DNA of 64,000 nt from Gambelia wislizenii (taxonomy: Eukaryota; Chordata; Lepidosauria; Squamata; Crotaphytidae). The stretch spans positions 179,943,001-180,007,000 of the forward strand of contig JAUMIR010000001.1 of NCBI GenBank assembly GCA_030847615.1, given 5' to 3'. The notes under the pieces were generated by a model. It did not search any database, was not told the origin of the DNA, and was given only the letters and a program-made list of their open reading frames with translations. Shown here one piece after another: positions 12,749 to 22,300 of this stretch (positions are counted from its first letter, which is position 1; every line of letters starts with the position of its first letter). Both the position numbers and the translations under genes were made by a program.

Positions 12749-13765
12749 GGGTTCATTTACATGGGCAAATATTCCTCTAAATATACCGCAAAGATAGCTC
12801 ATTGTTCCCATGGATCGCACCACAGCATCGCCTCATTCAGAAGGGGGGGAAGGTAAAACACCCAAATATAGCATGGCAAGGGATGTTGCTACTTTTGCTG
12901 GTATATTTGCAAAGTAGTGCATTATTGCTAGTGTAAACAACCATTCTACTAAGGGCTGCAGCAGAGCTGCACTGTGATTGGTTGCTATGATGAAGGGGTG
13001 GGCTTAAAAGAGGGGGACTGAGGGAATGGGGAAGAACAACAGCTCTTGCCTTTCTCCACCCAACCCACCTTTCCGCCTGTAACAGCACCTCACCCGCATT
13101 CCCACCAAAAGAGGAGCTGCTCTGAGGAGGTCTGAGGGGCGCCTGCCAAAGGGACCTCCCCAGCCAGTCCCCCGCCTTCCCAGCACCCATCCTGCTGCTG
13201 TCACCAGCCGCCCAAACTCCCCGCACTTTTCTCTCAGCAGTGCCAGGGAGTATGCCTCCGTGTGTGCTTGCATGTGTGTATGCGTGCGTGCACGCCTGCC
13301 TCTGTCTGTGTGTTATGAGAGAAGGACAGCCGAAAGGAGGCGGAGGCGGAGAGCGGCCACAGAACAGCTGGAGGCGGCAAGAGGAGTCACCCAGACAAGC
13401 GGCTGAGGGGAGCGGAGTTGGTGGCGAGCTATCTGTCTGGGCTGTCTGCAGAGACCCTTTGCCGGGGGTTTGAGGGGGAGCTGGCGGGGGTGGCCCCTGC
13501 GCCTCCCATCGCCTGAGAGAGTGAGAGACAGAAGCCCGCGCCCCGAGCAGGTGGCCCGTCTGCCGCTCAGAGGAGGACCTGCCCCACCAGCCTCAGCCCA
13601 CTCCCCTTGGCAGTCTGGTGTGAGTCTTTCTTTAGCCATGCCCCCCGCTCTTTTTGATGTGTGAACGAAAAAGCGGCATAATTTTTAAAAAAAACTTACT
13701 GGCACAGCTGTGGGAAAAAATTAAACTGCAATTTGCCACAATAAATCTGCCGTGTAAATGAGCCC
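12749..13765 (-). mobile_element. GTTTACA-type MITE with GC-rich core
   Basis: The ends are GGGTTCATTTACATGGGC and (reverse complement of the right end) GGGCTCATTTACACGGCA, flanked by CAA at 12,746-12,748 and 13,766-13,768. The left 230 bp match, inverted, the right parts of the elements at 50,269-51,122 and 55,776-56,676 (shared words: AATATACCGC, AGCATCGCCTCATTCAGAAG, TAGTGCATTATTGC-like). The right 180 bp match their left parts. The middle, about 13,020-13,600, is GC-rich, CpG-containing and not shared. It encodes no transposase. The 3-bp duplication points to PIF/Harbinger-type mobilisation; this is inference. Confidence 0.8.
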
Positions 13766-13769
13766 CAAG

Positions 13770-15069
13770 AAAGGGTGAAAAAGAGGGGAAATGTCATTAA
13801 AGAATTTTAGTGGGAAACCTTAAAAACCTGTTTTTCTGATTAGTTGTACTTCCACAATCACAACTTCCCAAGCAAAATGGAATCTTTTGAGCCTTTCCAA
13901 ACAGTGACACACAAATAGCAGAGAAATCGTGTTCTCTGGGACCCTCCAGTTCACCTGAAGCTCACACTTACTCAGTGGTATCCATTCTGAGGAGGGATGA
14001 AAAGAAAACTTGAAAATTTCCTAATTCTTAATGAGAATGGAGCTTTTGAAACATGCAGGCACCCCATAGAAAAAGTCAACTGCTCATGATTTTTAACATT
14101 TTTTTAAAAAAATGTGATTGTGCAATTATTTATTTATTTATTTATTTTACAAAAACATGTCTTGTTTGGGGGGGGGGGAATGTGTGAATATCACAGAAAT
14201 GTGAATGTTCTGAAGAATCCTAGAAAAATTCACAAAAGTGTCAGAATTTCAGCCATTGGATAAACTTATGAAATTCTTTGTACTTTCTGCTGACAACAAA
14301 ATAAATAGATATTTACATCCCTAATTCTGAGTATTAAATAACATCCTGCAAGTAATATGTTTGGAAAGGTTAGGTATATTTAGTAAGAATTCTTGATGAG
14401 AGATTTGAGTTGTTACTAAGGTGAAAGAAGAATTTTTAATTTCTCTTACATTGTTACCCATCAGTGTGAAATGAAATGCCATTTTATCATAGGTTGTTCC
14501 ATGCTGCTTTTTGACAGAAAATATGCCAGAAAAGTCAAAAATAAGAGTTTGTGATTTAATTCAGATTCCAAATGTATTTTGTCATATAGAAGTGGGAAAA
14601 ATACTTTCAATAACCATAGCACTAACAAGCTGTGAGTGCTGAATTGGGCATATGCTAGCATGTTCTCTTCACATCTATATTTCTGGACAGCATTTTCTCA
14701 CTGCCAGGGTAGGTTTTTGTAATTTTCATTCTTCCTTCCACAGCCTTCAGGGCAAACTTTGCATATATTTCTTTGAGCTCTCAGAGCTAGTTACTCACAT
14801 ACTATGTTAACATTTATGAAAGGATTCACCTCATTCTGTCTTGCATATGCTTCCCTGGAACATTTTTTGTGAAACCCTTTGTAAGTATGATCCTACATTT
14901 TCATGGTAATGCCATAAAACTCCCCACTGCAAATTCCTGCATCACAAGTACTCACATAGTAGATATATTTGTATATTTGTTTTTTTTTTAAAAAATAAAT
15001 CTACAAATTTATGGCTGAACAGCAAACTCATTGTTTCCTGTCAAATTACCAATTACTGTCAAAGAACCA

Positions 15070-15071
<2 letters not shown>
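13770..15071. other. Unannotated AT-rich spacer
   Basis: The stretch contains an (ATTT)n run near 14,128-14,150 and a G-run at 14,167-14,178. No gene or named repeat was recognised. Confidence 0.5.
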
Positions 15072-15104
<33 letters not shown>

Positions 15105-15590
15105 TTTATATCCCACCCCTCTATGAAATGCAATCGGGGTGGCTTAAAACAATTAAATATAAATCCAAACACTCTAAAATCAAAAAGTTTTATTGATTTT
15201 TCTTTTTGTGTGTTTGAATTAAGACCAGAAGTAACATATTTAAGGTAACTACTGAGCAGAATTAAGTAAGAATACATAGATATTATTTTTCTCTAAGAAA
15301 AACTAAGAAAAGGAACTTATCTATATGTTTGTTTGTTTATTGTTTGTTTATTTGTTTTCATGGAATATAGAAACACAGTTACAATGTATAATTAGAAGTG
15401 ATGGATGTAAAAAAAATATAAAGAATGTATGATGGTAACTTGTTAAAAAATAAAGGGGAAAAAATTAAAAACAAACAGCCCCCCCTAAAACACTCAATCC
15501 CACCAGCCCTTAAAATATAATTAAATAATTTAGGAATTAAAACATAAATTAAAAAGCACATAAAAATAAAGAATAAAAATGAACAATGAA
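15072..15590 (-). mobile_element. L2-like LINE 3' end (minus strand)
   Basis: A (TAA)n run at 15,072-15,101 is followed by TATTTATATCCCACCCCTCT and a GGGGTGGCTTAAAACAATT segment, the reverse complement of the typical L2-type 3' end (repeat, then ATATAAAT, then GGGCGGG-like box). The AT-rich part with CCCCCCTAAAACACTC near 15,480 matches the 3' UTR of the long L2 copy at 60.8-60.9 kb. Only UTR is left; the far boundary is approximate. Confidence 0.7.
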
Positions 15591-16647
15591 CAATGGACAG
15601 TTCTAAACAATCTTTAGAGTACATATTGTATGTGCCAGGCACGCATACAGAAATATGCAGTGAGTACTATGTGACCTCAGATGCACTATCTTGAAGGAGT
15701 ACATCTGTTGTGGAGAAAGCACATTTTTTGCAATCTTTATTTATTTAAATATTTATATTCTGAGGGTCTCAATTCCTGCCACCATTTTTTTTTATTAGCC
15801 GTGTTGTACATTTCTTAGTGTTTATTAACACAGTTCTTGGATTTCCTCCTCTCCATCATGAGAAACAAGGGAAACTGTATTGTTCTATATTACAATCTTA
15901 AACCTGTTTATTCAGAAGTAAGTTCCACTGAATTCAATATGAGTTCACCTCTAGCCCATGCTTTCAAACCCTGTATCCCTCCAGATATTTTGGCCTGTAG
16001 CTCACATGACATCTTATTGCCAAATTGCCTGTATTTCCATATCTCTGTCAAGACTTATATGTGTATTTATGTTCTACATAAAAATTGTTGTTTGAGCTGG
16101 AAACTCTTTGAAGGGTGGAGAGTCCCCAGGAAAGGAAATGGCTAAATCTCTGATTGAAATTGAATCTGTCTCTGGTCCTTAAGAAAGCATTCCAGGGGAA
16201 TGACAGGCATGCATTCCTAAATCATAGCAAATAATTAATGTTGAATAACCCTGGGATGTATGGAGCAAAGACAAAACAAAGTATGAATACCTCCCAGATT
16301 AAGAACATTACCTACAAATTTATACCTGCACCCAAGCAATAGCCATAGTGACACAGGGATCCCCAAAGATACTGTGTAAAATCTCTCTCAGCTGGGTGAT
16401 TTAGACAATACTACTTTTATTGTTAACTCAAGTACTCTGTAATGCCTCTCAGGATAGTCAGAGGGACACTCATGTATGCCTGCCAGTTCCTTTGATTTAG
16501 AGAATATGCCTGACCTGATGTCCTGCCTGAACATTTCCCACTCCAAAAACATATACATATCCTTAAAATTTAAAGCTAAATTCATTTTGGTTTTGGATTT
16601 GCTTACTCCCTCCATCTCATTCAGATACTTCCTGCTTCATACTATGG
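15591..16647. other. Unannotated spacer
   Basis: The 102-codon frame at 15,837-16,145 has no recognisable domain or codon pattern. No repeat could be named. Confidence 0.5.
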
Positions 16648-16919
16648 CAGTGATGGCGAACCTATGACATGTGTGTCAGCACTGACACATGTAGCCATTT
16701 GGGCTGTCACACAGCCATAGGCCTCCTCCCCCCGCCCGCAAACTCAGCACCCTCTCTAAAGAGGCGATTGGTCACCACTTTAGGGAGGGTGGGAGGGTGG
16801 AGGAAAGTGGCAGGCAGGGCCATGAAGCCCCAATTGCCACTTTAGGGAGGCATGGGGGTGGAGCCTCCCCCCCACCTAGCCACCCCCCGAGGCCTGCCAT
16901 GCTCCCCCAGAGCCACCTT

Positions 16920-18010
16920 GGAAAGGCCAGGTAAGGTGGCGGGCAGGCAGGAGTCTGCCCAGTCTCTCCCCAGCCTTCCCGAGGGGGCTCCAGAGCTTTG
17001 AAGCCCCGGAGCTGGTTCAGGGAGTCTGGGAAAGGCAGCGGGAGGGAGGGACTCTGCCAGACCTCTCCCCGGCCTTCCTGAGGGTGCTCCAAGGCTTCAA
17101 AGCCCTGGAGCCACCTCAGAAAGGGCGGGGAAGGCGGTGGGCAGGACTCTGCCCAGCATCTCCCTGGCCTTCTCGAGGCAGCTCCAAGGCTTCAAAGCCC
17201 TGGAGTCACCTTGGAAAGGCTGGATAAAGCAGTGGGTGGAAGGGAGTCTGCCCGGCCTCTCCCCAGCCTTCCCGAGTGTGCTCCAAGGCTTTGAAGCCCC
17301 GGAGCCACCTCGGAAAGGCCGGGGAAGGTGATGGGTGGGTAGGACTCTGCCCAGTCTCTACCCAGCCTTCCTGAGGGGTCTCCGAGGCCTCAAAGCCCCA
17401 GAGCCACCTCGGAAAGGCCAGGGAAGGTGGTGGGTGGGTGGGAGGGAGGGATTCTGCCCGGCCTCTACCTGGCGTTCCCAAGGGTGCTCCGAGGCTTTGA
17501 AGCCCCGGAGGCACCTTGGAAAGGCCGGGGAAGGCGGTGGGTGGGCAGGAGTCTCCCCGGCCTTCCCTCGGGGGCTCCAGGGCTTTGAAGCCCTGGAGCC
17601 ACCTTGAGAAGGCCAGGAAAGGCAGCTGGCGGGGGGATGAGTGTCATCCTGGCCTTTCCCCAGCCCTCCTGAAGGGGCTCCGGGGCTTTGAAACCCTGGA
17701 GCCACCTCGGGAAGGTTGGAGAAGGCAGCAGGCGGGTGGGCGAAAGTCTGCCCAGCCTTTCCCCAGCCTTCCCAAAGGGGTTCCAGGGCTTTGAAACCCT
17801 GGAGCTGCCTCAGGAAGGCCAGAGAAGGCAGTGGCAGGGAGTCTGCCCAGCCTCTCCCCGTCCCTCCCAAGGGGGCTCCAGGGCTTTGAAATCCTGGAGC
17901 TACCTTGGGAAGGCCGGAGATGGTGACGGGAGGGCAGGAGGGAGTCTGGCCAGCTTCTCCCTGGTCTTCCAAAAGGTCTCTGGGGATTGAGAGCCCCATA
18001 TAGCCTGTTC
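16920..18010. repeat. GC-rich minisatellite, unit ~99 bp, ~11 copies
   Basis: The word CTTTGAAGCCC(C/T)GGAG, or a close variant, recurs at about 16,996, 17,095, 17,190, 17,289, 17,388, 17,494, 17,583, 17,686, 17,789, 17,883 and 17,985, a mean spacing near 99 bp. Each unit also carries AGCCACCT(C/T)GGAAAGGC and CTCTGCCC(A/G)GCCTCT. Because 99 is a multiple of three, long frames stay open on both strands (for example 213 codons at 17,358-17,999 minus); I read these as a by-product and not as genes. Units differ by substitutions and small indels, so the array is not very young. Confidence 0.9.
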
Positions 18011-18225
18011 GGGAAGGTTGGGAGGGGTGGAGGGAGCACAGCGTAGAGGCATTTCAGCCCAGCCAAAGCCATAACAAGGCTTAGAAAGCTCAATAGCAGC
18101 TTTGGGAAGGGCGGGGGGGGGCTAAAAATTGCCTTTTCCACCAACTCCCCACTCTCCTGGGGCTTGGTTCTTCCCCCACCCAAATGGAGCCAAGCCGCAG
18201 GAGAGCGGGAAGTTGAGCGCCTGGG

Positions 18226-18313
18226 TTGCTCAGCAAGCACTCCATTTAAATCAGCTCCTCTCCCTTAAGTGGGAGGGAGAGAAGCTGATTTAAATGGGGT
18301 GCTTGCTGAGCAA
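18226..18313. repeat. ~40-nt-arm palindrome
   Basis: TTGCTCAGCAAGCACTCCAT at 18,226 faces ATGGGGTGCTTGCTGAGCAA ending at 18,313. The arms include TTTAAATCAGCT/AGCTGATTTAAA and are separated by a few bases around 18,266-18,270. It lies just right of the minisatellite, inside the hAT-like element. Confidence 0.9.
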
Positions 18314-18488
18314 ACTGCGAATAATCAAAACCGCAAGAGTGAAAGCTGTGAATGTGGAGGTGCAACTGTATACATTTATGTTATTTAAACAATAAATATC
18401 ACAAAATAATGTTTTTTCCTCAAAGTGACACACCACCCGAGTTATGCTCAGTTTTTTAGTGAAGTTTGACACACCAAGCTCAAAAGGT

Positions 18489-18666
18489 TGGCAATGCCAG
18501 CACCAAAACTGGATGGGGGATCCATTTACAGCTCTGCCCCATCAATAAAAAGAAATACCAGAATAACAACAGCAGCAACAAAAGGACAGCATCACGTGAT
18601 ATCGGTGTCCTTTTGAGTTACGCTGTCATTATTCTGGTACCACATTAGCTGCATCTGATAATCTCC
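18489..18666 (-). mobile_element. MITE half (TTATCAGATG family)
   Basis: The segment ends with GCATCTGATAATCTCC at 18,666, the inverted terminus GGAGATTATCAGATGC. Its inner part GGATGGGGGATCCATTTACAGC...CATCACGTGATATCGGTGTCC follows the order of the right half of the MITE at 28,434-28,909 and of the outer element at 49,940-51,353. The left half is missing and the copy abuts the hAT-like element. Confidence 0.6.
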
Positions 18667-19260
18667 TCAGCTTTCCCACCTAGTCTTGTCCCTCTCTCTC
18701 TTCCTCTTTCGTTCTTTTTCTTTATGGTTAAGGGAAAGATATTAATTTATCCATATACCCAATCCTCTCTTCCTTCCCCTTCCCCTCAGATCAGCCTCTG
18801 AGTCCCAAAGTCCTTTGCACTGACCCCTGATACCCCTTGCAATCAATATCTACCCTCTATAGTGTGCTTCCACAGTGCATCTCATATTATTTGCCAGTTA
18901 TGAAGCCCTAACATTAGCTATTTCTCAGTTCCACCATTCTGTATATTTTGATTCTTCTTTATAAGATTCCCTCTTCAATAGCTCTGGATGAATGTTGGTT
19001 ACTGAATCTAATCTGGCTAAGACAAACCACTGCTGAAATTAAAAGATACCTTACGGGTATGTAGAGTCAGAATGCGTATGCGTTCATATGCATGTCCTTC
19101 TGGAAACACTGTCCGTTAAGCATGGGAACTGGGGCCAATGAGAGTTCTTGCATAAAATATATGGAGGGTGCTAGATTTGGAGATGGCAGCCTTGTAAGAA
19201 AAATTCAATTTGGAGTTGTGGTGCTAAATGAATGAGAGAAAAATCATAAGCTGTTTTCTT
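18667..19260. other. Unannotated spacer
   Basis: Pyrimidine-rich around 18,665-18,790, otherwise unremarkable. No gene or named repeat was recognised. Confidence 0.5.
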
Positions 19261-19274
19261 TCATTCCCCACTGG

Positions 19275-19480
19275 GCATCTTATGTTTGTTTATTTGTTTA
19301 CTTAATGTAGATATATATCACTTCCCACAAGGAATGCTGAGGTGATGCACAACAAATGAAAATATCTAAAACAGTACACAACAAAGATAAGAAATGTTTT
19401 TTTTAAAAAAAAGCATTAAAATCTTATTTTAAAAACTTATAAAATCATCTAAAACAATCCTTAAACCTAATTTGAAAACA
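19275..19480 (-). mobile_element. Decayed L2-like LINE 3' end
   Basis: TTTATTTGTTTACTTAATGTAGATATATATCACTTCCC followed by a gene-free AT-rich stretch fits a degraded minus-strand L2 3' end (ATATAAAT-like box, then GGGxGG-like box, then UTR). The match is weak compared with the copies at 15.1, 42.6 and 60.8 kb. An LTR-like repeat follows directly. Confidence 0.35.
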
Positions 19481-19494
19481 AACAATATTGCTGA

Positions 19495-20060
19495 TCACCC
19501 ATGGAATAATGAGACCAGAAACAACGAAATGGGCCACTTTATTTAACCTAGAACCTATTTTAACTTGTTTGAAACTGGAAATGAGCAGGAAGGGGGAGCA
19601 GCCTACTGCCAGATCAGCTGAAGCAGGCGTCACTCCTTGTCTTCTTCTTCAGCCTTCCCCTGGACGAACCACCTTAGCCCCAAGGCCAAACCAACAAATC
19701 GGCTGCTCCTTGTCTGGCCATCTACTGGAAGGCAGACCAGAACAACCCCACCCCAAGTCACAGAACAAGCAAGGGCAAATCCCCCCGGCCATCCCTAAGG
19801 GTAGTCTCCGAATTCCAGGACCTAAAGGAACAGTTCCAGAGCCCTACCCTTCACCAAAAAAGTGCCAAGGTGTTCACCGTAATTCTTATTTTCTCTCCAT
19901 TGCCTCCCAAGTGAACACCTATTTAAATACACCACACTACGCCAATTGTCAAAGGCCCCCAGATACAGTGGGTGGTAGGCAAAATAAAAAAAAAAGGTAA
20001 AAGGGGGGAAATTCCTGCCCAGTACAAAGCAACAAGCAAAGCTCACCCTGTACTGGAGGT
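19495..20060 (-). mobile_element. LTR-like repeat, copy 1
   Basis: On the minus strand this 560-bp block runs from TGAGCTTTGCTTGTTGC through GCACTTTTTTGGTGAAGGGT to AAATAAAGTGGCCCATTTCG (a polyadenylation-like AATAAA) and a terminus ending GGGTGATCA. The same order occurs at 38,118-38,640 (plus) and 43,972-44,500 (minus). A single AATAAA about 60 nt before a CA-ending terminus is what a solo LTR would show, but no clear target duplication or TG start was confirmed. The 170-codon plus-strand frame here is on the antisense strand and is not a gene. Confidence 0.5.
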
Positions 20061-20345
20061 GGGAGGGTGGGTTGAAGCATCATCCAAAGAGGGAGCAAAG
20101 GGGAGCAGACAGAGATTATGGACCCTCTAGCTCAGCACCTCCATGCTTGGCATTACACATTGGAGGCCAGCAAAGGCTGATCCTTCCCCAGAGCAACTTG
20201 CACCACACAGGTCCAGATCCACTAGACAGAGTAGTTTGAAACATGAAAGGCCATGTGGAACAACACTGTTTTAGCTGTTGGTTAGAAGTGCAAAACATTT
20301 GGGATGGAAAGTATACTTTTTTTAAAAAAAATTGAAAAGTGTCTG

Positions 20346-20349
<4 letters not shown>

Positions 20350-20393
<44 letters not shown>

Positions 20394-20394
20394 T
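20350..20394. repeat. (CA)n(TA)n compound microsatellite
   Basis: About 13 CA units run directly into about 9 TA units at the left edge of the TTTTGCACAGAAAA-type repeat at 20.4 kb. Confidence 0.95.
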
Positions 20395-20890
20395 TAGTAT
20401 CAAAAAATCCTGACAAGAAAAATCCTGGACTGACAAGAATATTTACAATTTAGGACTTACTGTGCACAAAATTATTACATGGTAGTTTGGCAGAGGAAAC
20501 AGCATTTTCAGTGCAGAAAATAATTTTGTAGAAATATTTTTTTCTACAGAAATTTTGTAGAAATATGTAGAAATATTATTTTCTGTGCAGAAAATGCTGT
20601 TATTCGGGACTTATTTTGCACAAAATTGGCACACGATCAATTTGCATAGAAAGCAGAATTTTCTTCATAAGAAACATCATTTTCTGTGCAGAAAATAACA
20701 TTCATACGCAGAAATATTATTTTTCTACAGAAAATGCTATTTCCTGTGCAGAAAATGCTGCAATTGGGAAATTATTCTGGGTAATATTTGCACTTGGTTG
20801 CTTTGTGCAGAAACAGCATTTCCTGTGCAAAATGTAATATTTATATGCAAAAATATTATTTTCTTTGCATTCCAGCAACATTGCTGGGCC
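20395..20890 (+). repeat. TTTTCTGTGCAGAAAAT array
   Basis: At least eight partial units of GCA(T/G)TTTTCTGTGCAGAAAAT or its reverse occur, preceded by ATCCTGACAAG and TTTAGGACTTACTGTGCAC at 20,406-20,465. These edge words tie it to the blocks at 7.7 kb and 9.7-10.2 kb. The unit is itself palindromic (TTTTCTGTGCAGAAAA). No protein is encoded; frames on both strands are artefacts of the repeated word. Confidence 0.6.
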
Positions 20891-20924
20891 CAAAGGTGCT
20901 CCCAAGCTAACCTGTTTTCCCAAA

Positions 20925-21175
20925 GGGAGTGGAACCCCATCTAGAACAGGCTGTGATCCTAATGCCAGGCTTTCCTACTGACTAACAGCACTTCTGCCTT
21001 ATCTAGACTGAGCTTCAGCTTATTCACTCACATCTAGTTCTTCAGTTAACCCAGATAATGATTCAGGACTCCCATAGCTTTCTAAGCATCCATTGTAAAA
21101 GGCAGAGAGAGCTAGGTATCATCAGCATACCTCCTGCTGTGGCTTCATATATGTGGGAAATGTAACATTCTTCTT
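20925..21175 (-). mobile_element. L2-like LINE relic, RT palm region
   Basis: The order of words matches the RT region of the long L2 copy at about 61.7-61.86 kb: a 'ctgagcttcagcttattcactca' analogue of its KTEVL/leucine-rich block, then GCTAGGTATCATCAGCATAC, the counterpart of its ATCAGCGTA (YADD codons). Frames are broken. It appears to be one relic with the piece at 21,890-22,300, split by about 700 bp. Confidence 0.5.
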
Positions 21176-21889
21176 GCACCCCTGCTTAGTAAGTTTAGGA
21201 AATTCCTACCCCCTTCTCATCTCAGGCTATCTTAGCCATTTGGAGCTACAGGGTGACCATTCATCACATGGCCTCCTAATTTAAATTCTTTATGATTCTT
21301 TATGTCCTTGCTTTGGGATTTTGCAGCTTCTCCACAAGGTTTCACTTCCTTTTTCTCCCTTTCCTACCATGCATCTGCCCTCCATGCAAGAAGAAGAGAG
21401 ATGAGCTCTCACTTACAAACACCTCTTTATCTGAGGAAATATGGATATTACTGCTGTAATACTTAGAAACTTCTGATTTGATTATCCTAAACTGAAATTT
21501 CCAAGATTGGGTGAGTTTTCTACCCTGAACTATAATCCTCTTAGTTAGTTAAGGACCTAGATTTGTTTTGAATATGTACATTAAGATTGCTATACCTTCA
21601 GTAAACTTTTGATATGTATTTTTAAGCAAACATCATAATGTTCTTAATTTGTCTACTTGACTTTAATGCTGGGTGATTTAGAACACATAACAAATGTAAA
21701 TTGAGCTTGGTCAGTCTTCTCTAGGCTAACTCTGCTTACTTTAAAAGAAACTTTTCTTAAGAAGATATTCCTATAGGGCTTACTCCCTGGAATCTTTAAT
21801 ACATTTTTATTTTTTATACTCACACACTCCAACAATATAGATGTTTAAAAACGGGGGATAATATTGAGTACTGTGGAATCATTAACACA

Positions 21890-22300
21890 GTCTCCCAAGC
21901 ACTACCTTCTGGGCACATTCAGCTAAAAAAAGAACCACTACAGAAGAATGCCCCCAATCCTATATCAGCCAAAGGCCCAAGAAGGATGCCATAATCGATG
22001 GTATCAAATGCCACTAAGAAAACCAAGAGGTCCAACAGGGATGCCTCTCCCCACCTCCACCCCATCCAGTTCTCGGTACTAGTTTTCCACCAAGGTGACC
22101 AAGCCTATTTCTGTCCCATAACCAGGCCTGAACCCAGACTGGAGTGGATTCAGGTAATTTGTTACATTGAATGTACATTGAAGGAAGCCTAGAGTTGTGC
22201 TGCCACCACTTACTCTAAGACCTTCTTTTAATAGGGAAGATTAGAGACTGGCTAATAGTTATGTAGGGAAGTGGTGGTCAATGAATGTTTCTTCAACAAA
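21890..22300 (-). mobile_element. L2-like LINE relic, RT N-terminal region
   Basis: ATGCCATAATCGATGGTATCAAATGCC matches the minus-strand region of the long L2 copy that encodes 'AAFDTIDHSI' (about 62,107-62,140). It is followed in the same order by the CAACAGGG, CCAGGCCTGAACCCAGACTGGA (analogue of 'FQTGFRTGFG') and GGGAAGATTAGAGACTGGCTAA (analogue of 'YRPVSML...KVIERA') segments. Strongly decayed and non-coding. Confidence 0.65.

Larger units (their letters stand above)
16648..18488. mobile_element. hAT-like element expanded by an internal minisatellite
   Basis: The left end CAGTGATGGCGAACCTATGA is a hAT-type terminus. The right side keeps the subterminal pattern: TGACACACCACCCGAGTTATG, then TTTGACACACCAAGCTCAAAAGGTT, the inverted counterpart of the left AACCTATGACATGTGTGTCA. 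The extreme right end appears replaced by a MITE fragment that starts at about 18,489, so an 8-bp duplication cannot be checked. Between them lie a GC-rich tandem array (about 16,920-18,010), a 40-nt-arm palindrome (18,226-18,313) and no transposase frame. Confidence 0.65.

Noticed and set aside
13000..13660. CpG-island-like GC-rich region with frames of 80-130 codons, first read as a promoter with a first exon
   Set aside because: It lies inside an element bounded by inverted termini and CAA duplications, and no splice-supported or domain-bearing exon is seen. A host origin of the core remains possible.
17358..17999. 213-codon minus-strand frame, proline/glycine/serine-rich, plus similar frames on both strands at 17.1-18.2 kb
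   Set aside because: It is explained by the ~99-bp tandem repeat; open frames occur on both strands in several phases, with no domain.
16900..18000. CRISPR-like array
   Set aside because: Units are ~99 bp direct tandem repeats without distinct spacers, and the organism is a vertebrate.
19488..20000. 170-codon plus-strand frame
   Set aside because: It is antisense to the LTR-like repeat, is not preserved in the other two copies, and has no domain.
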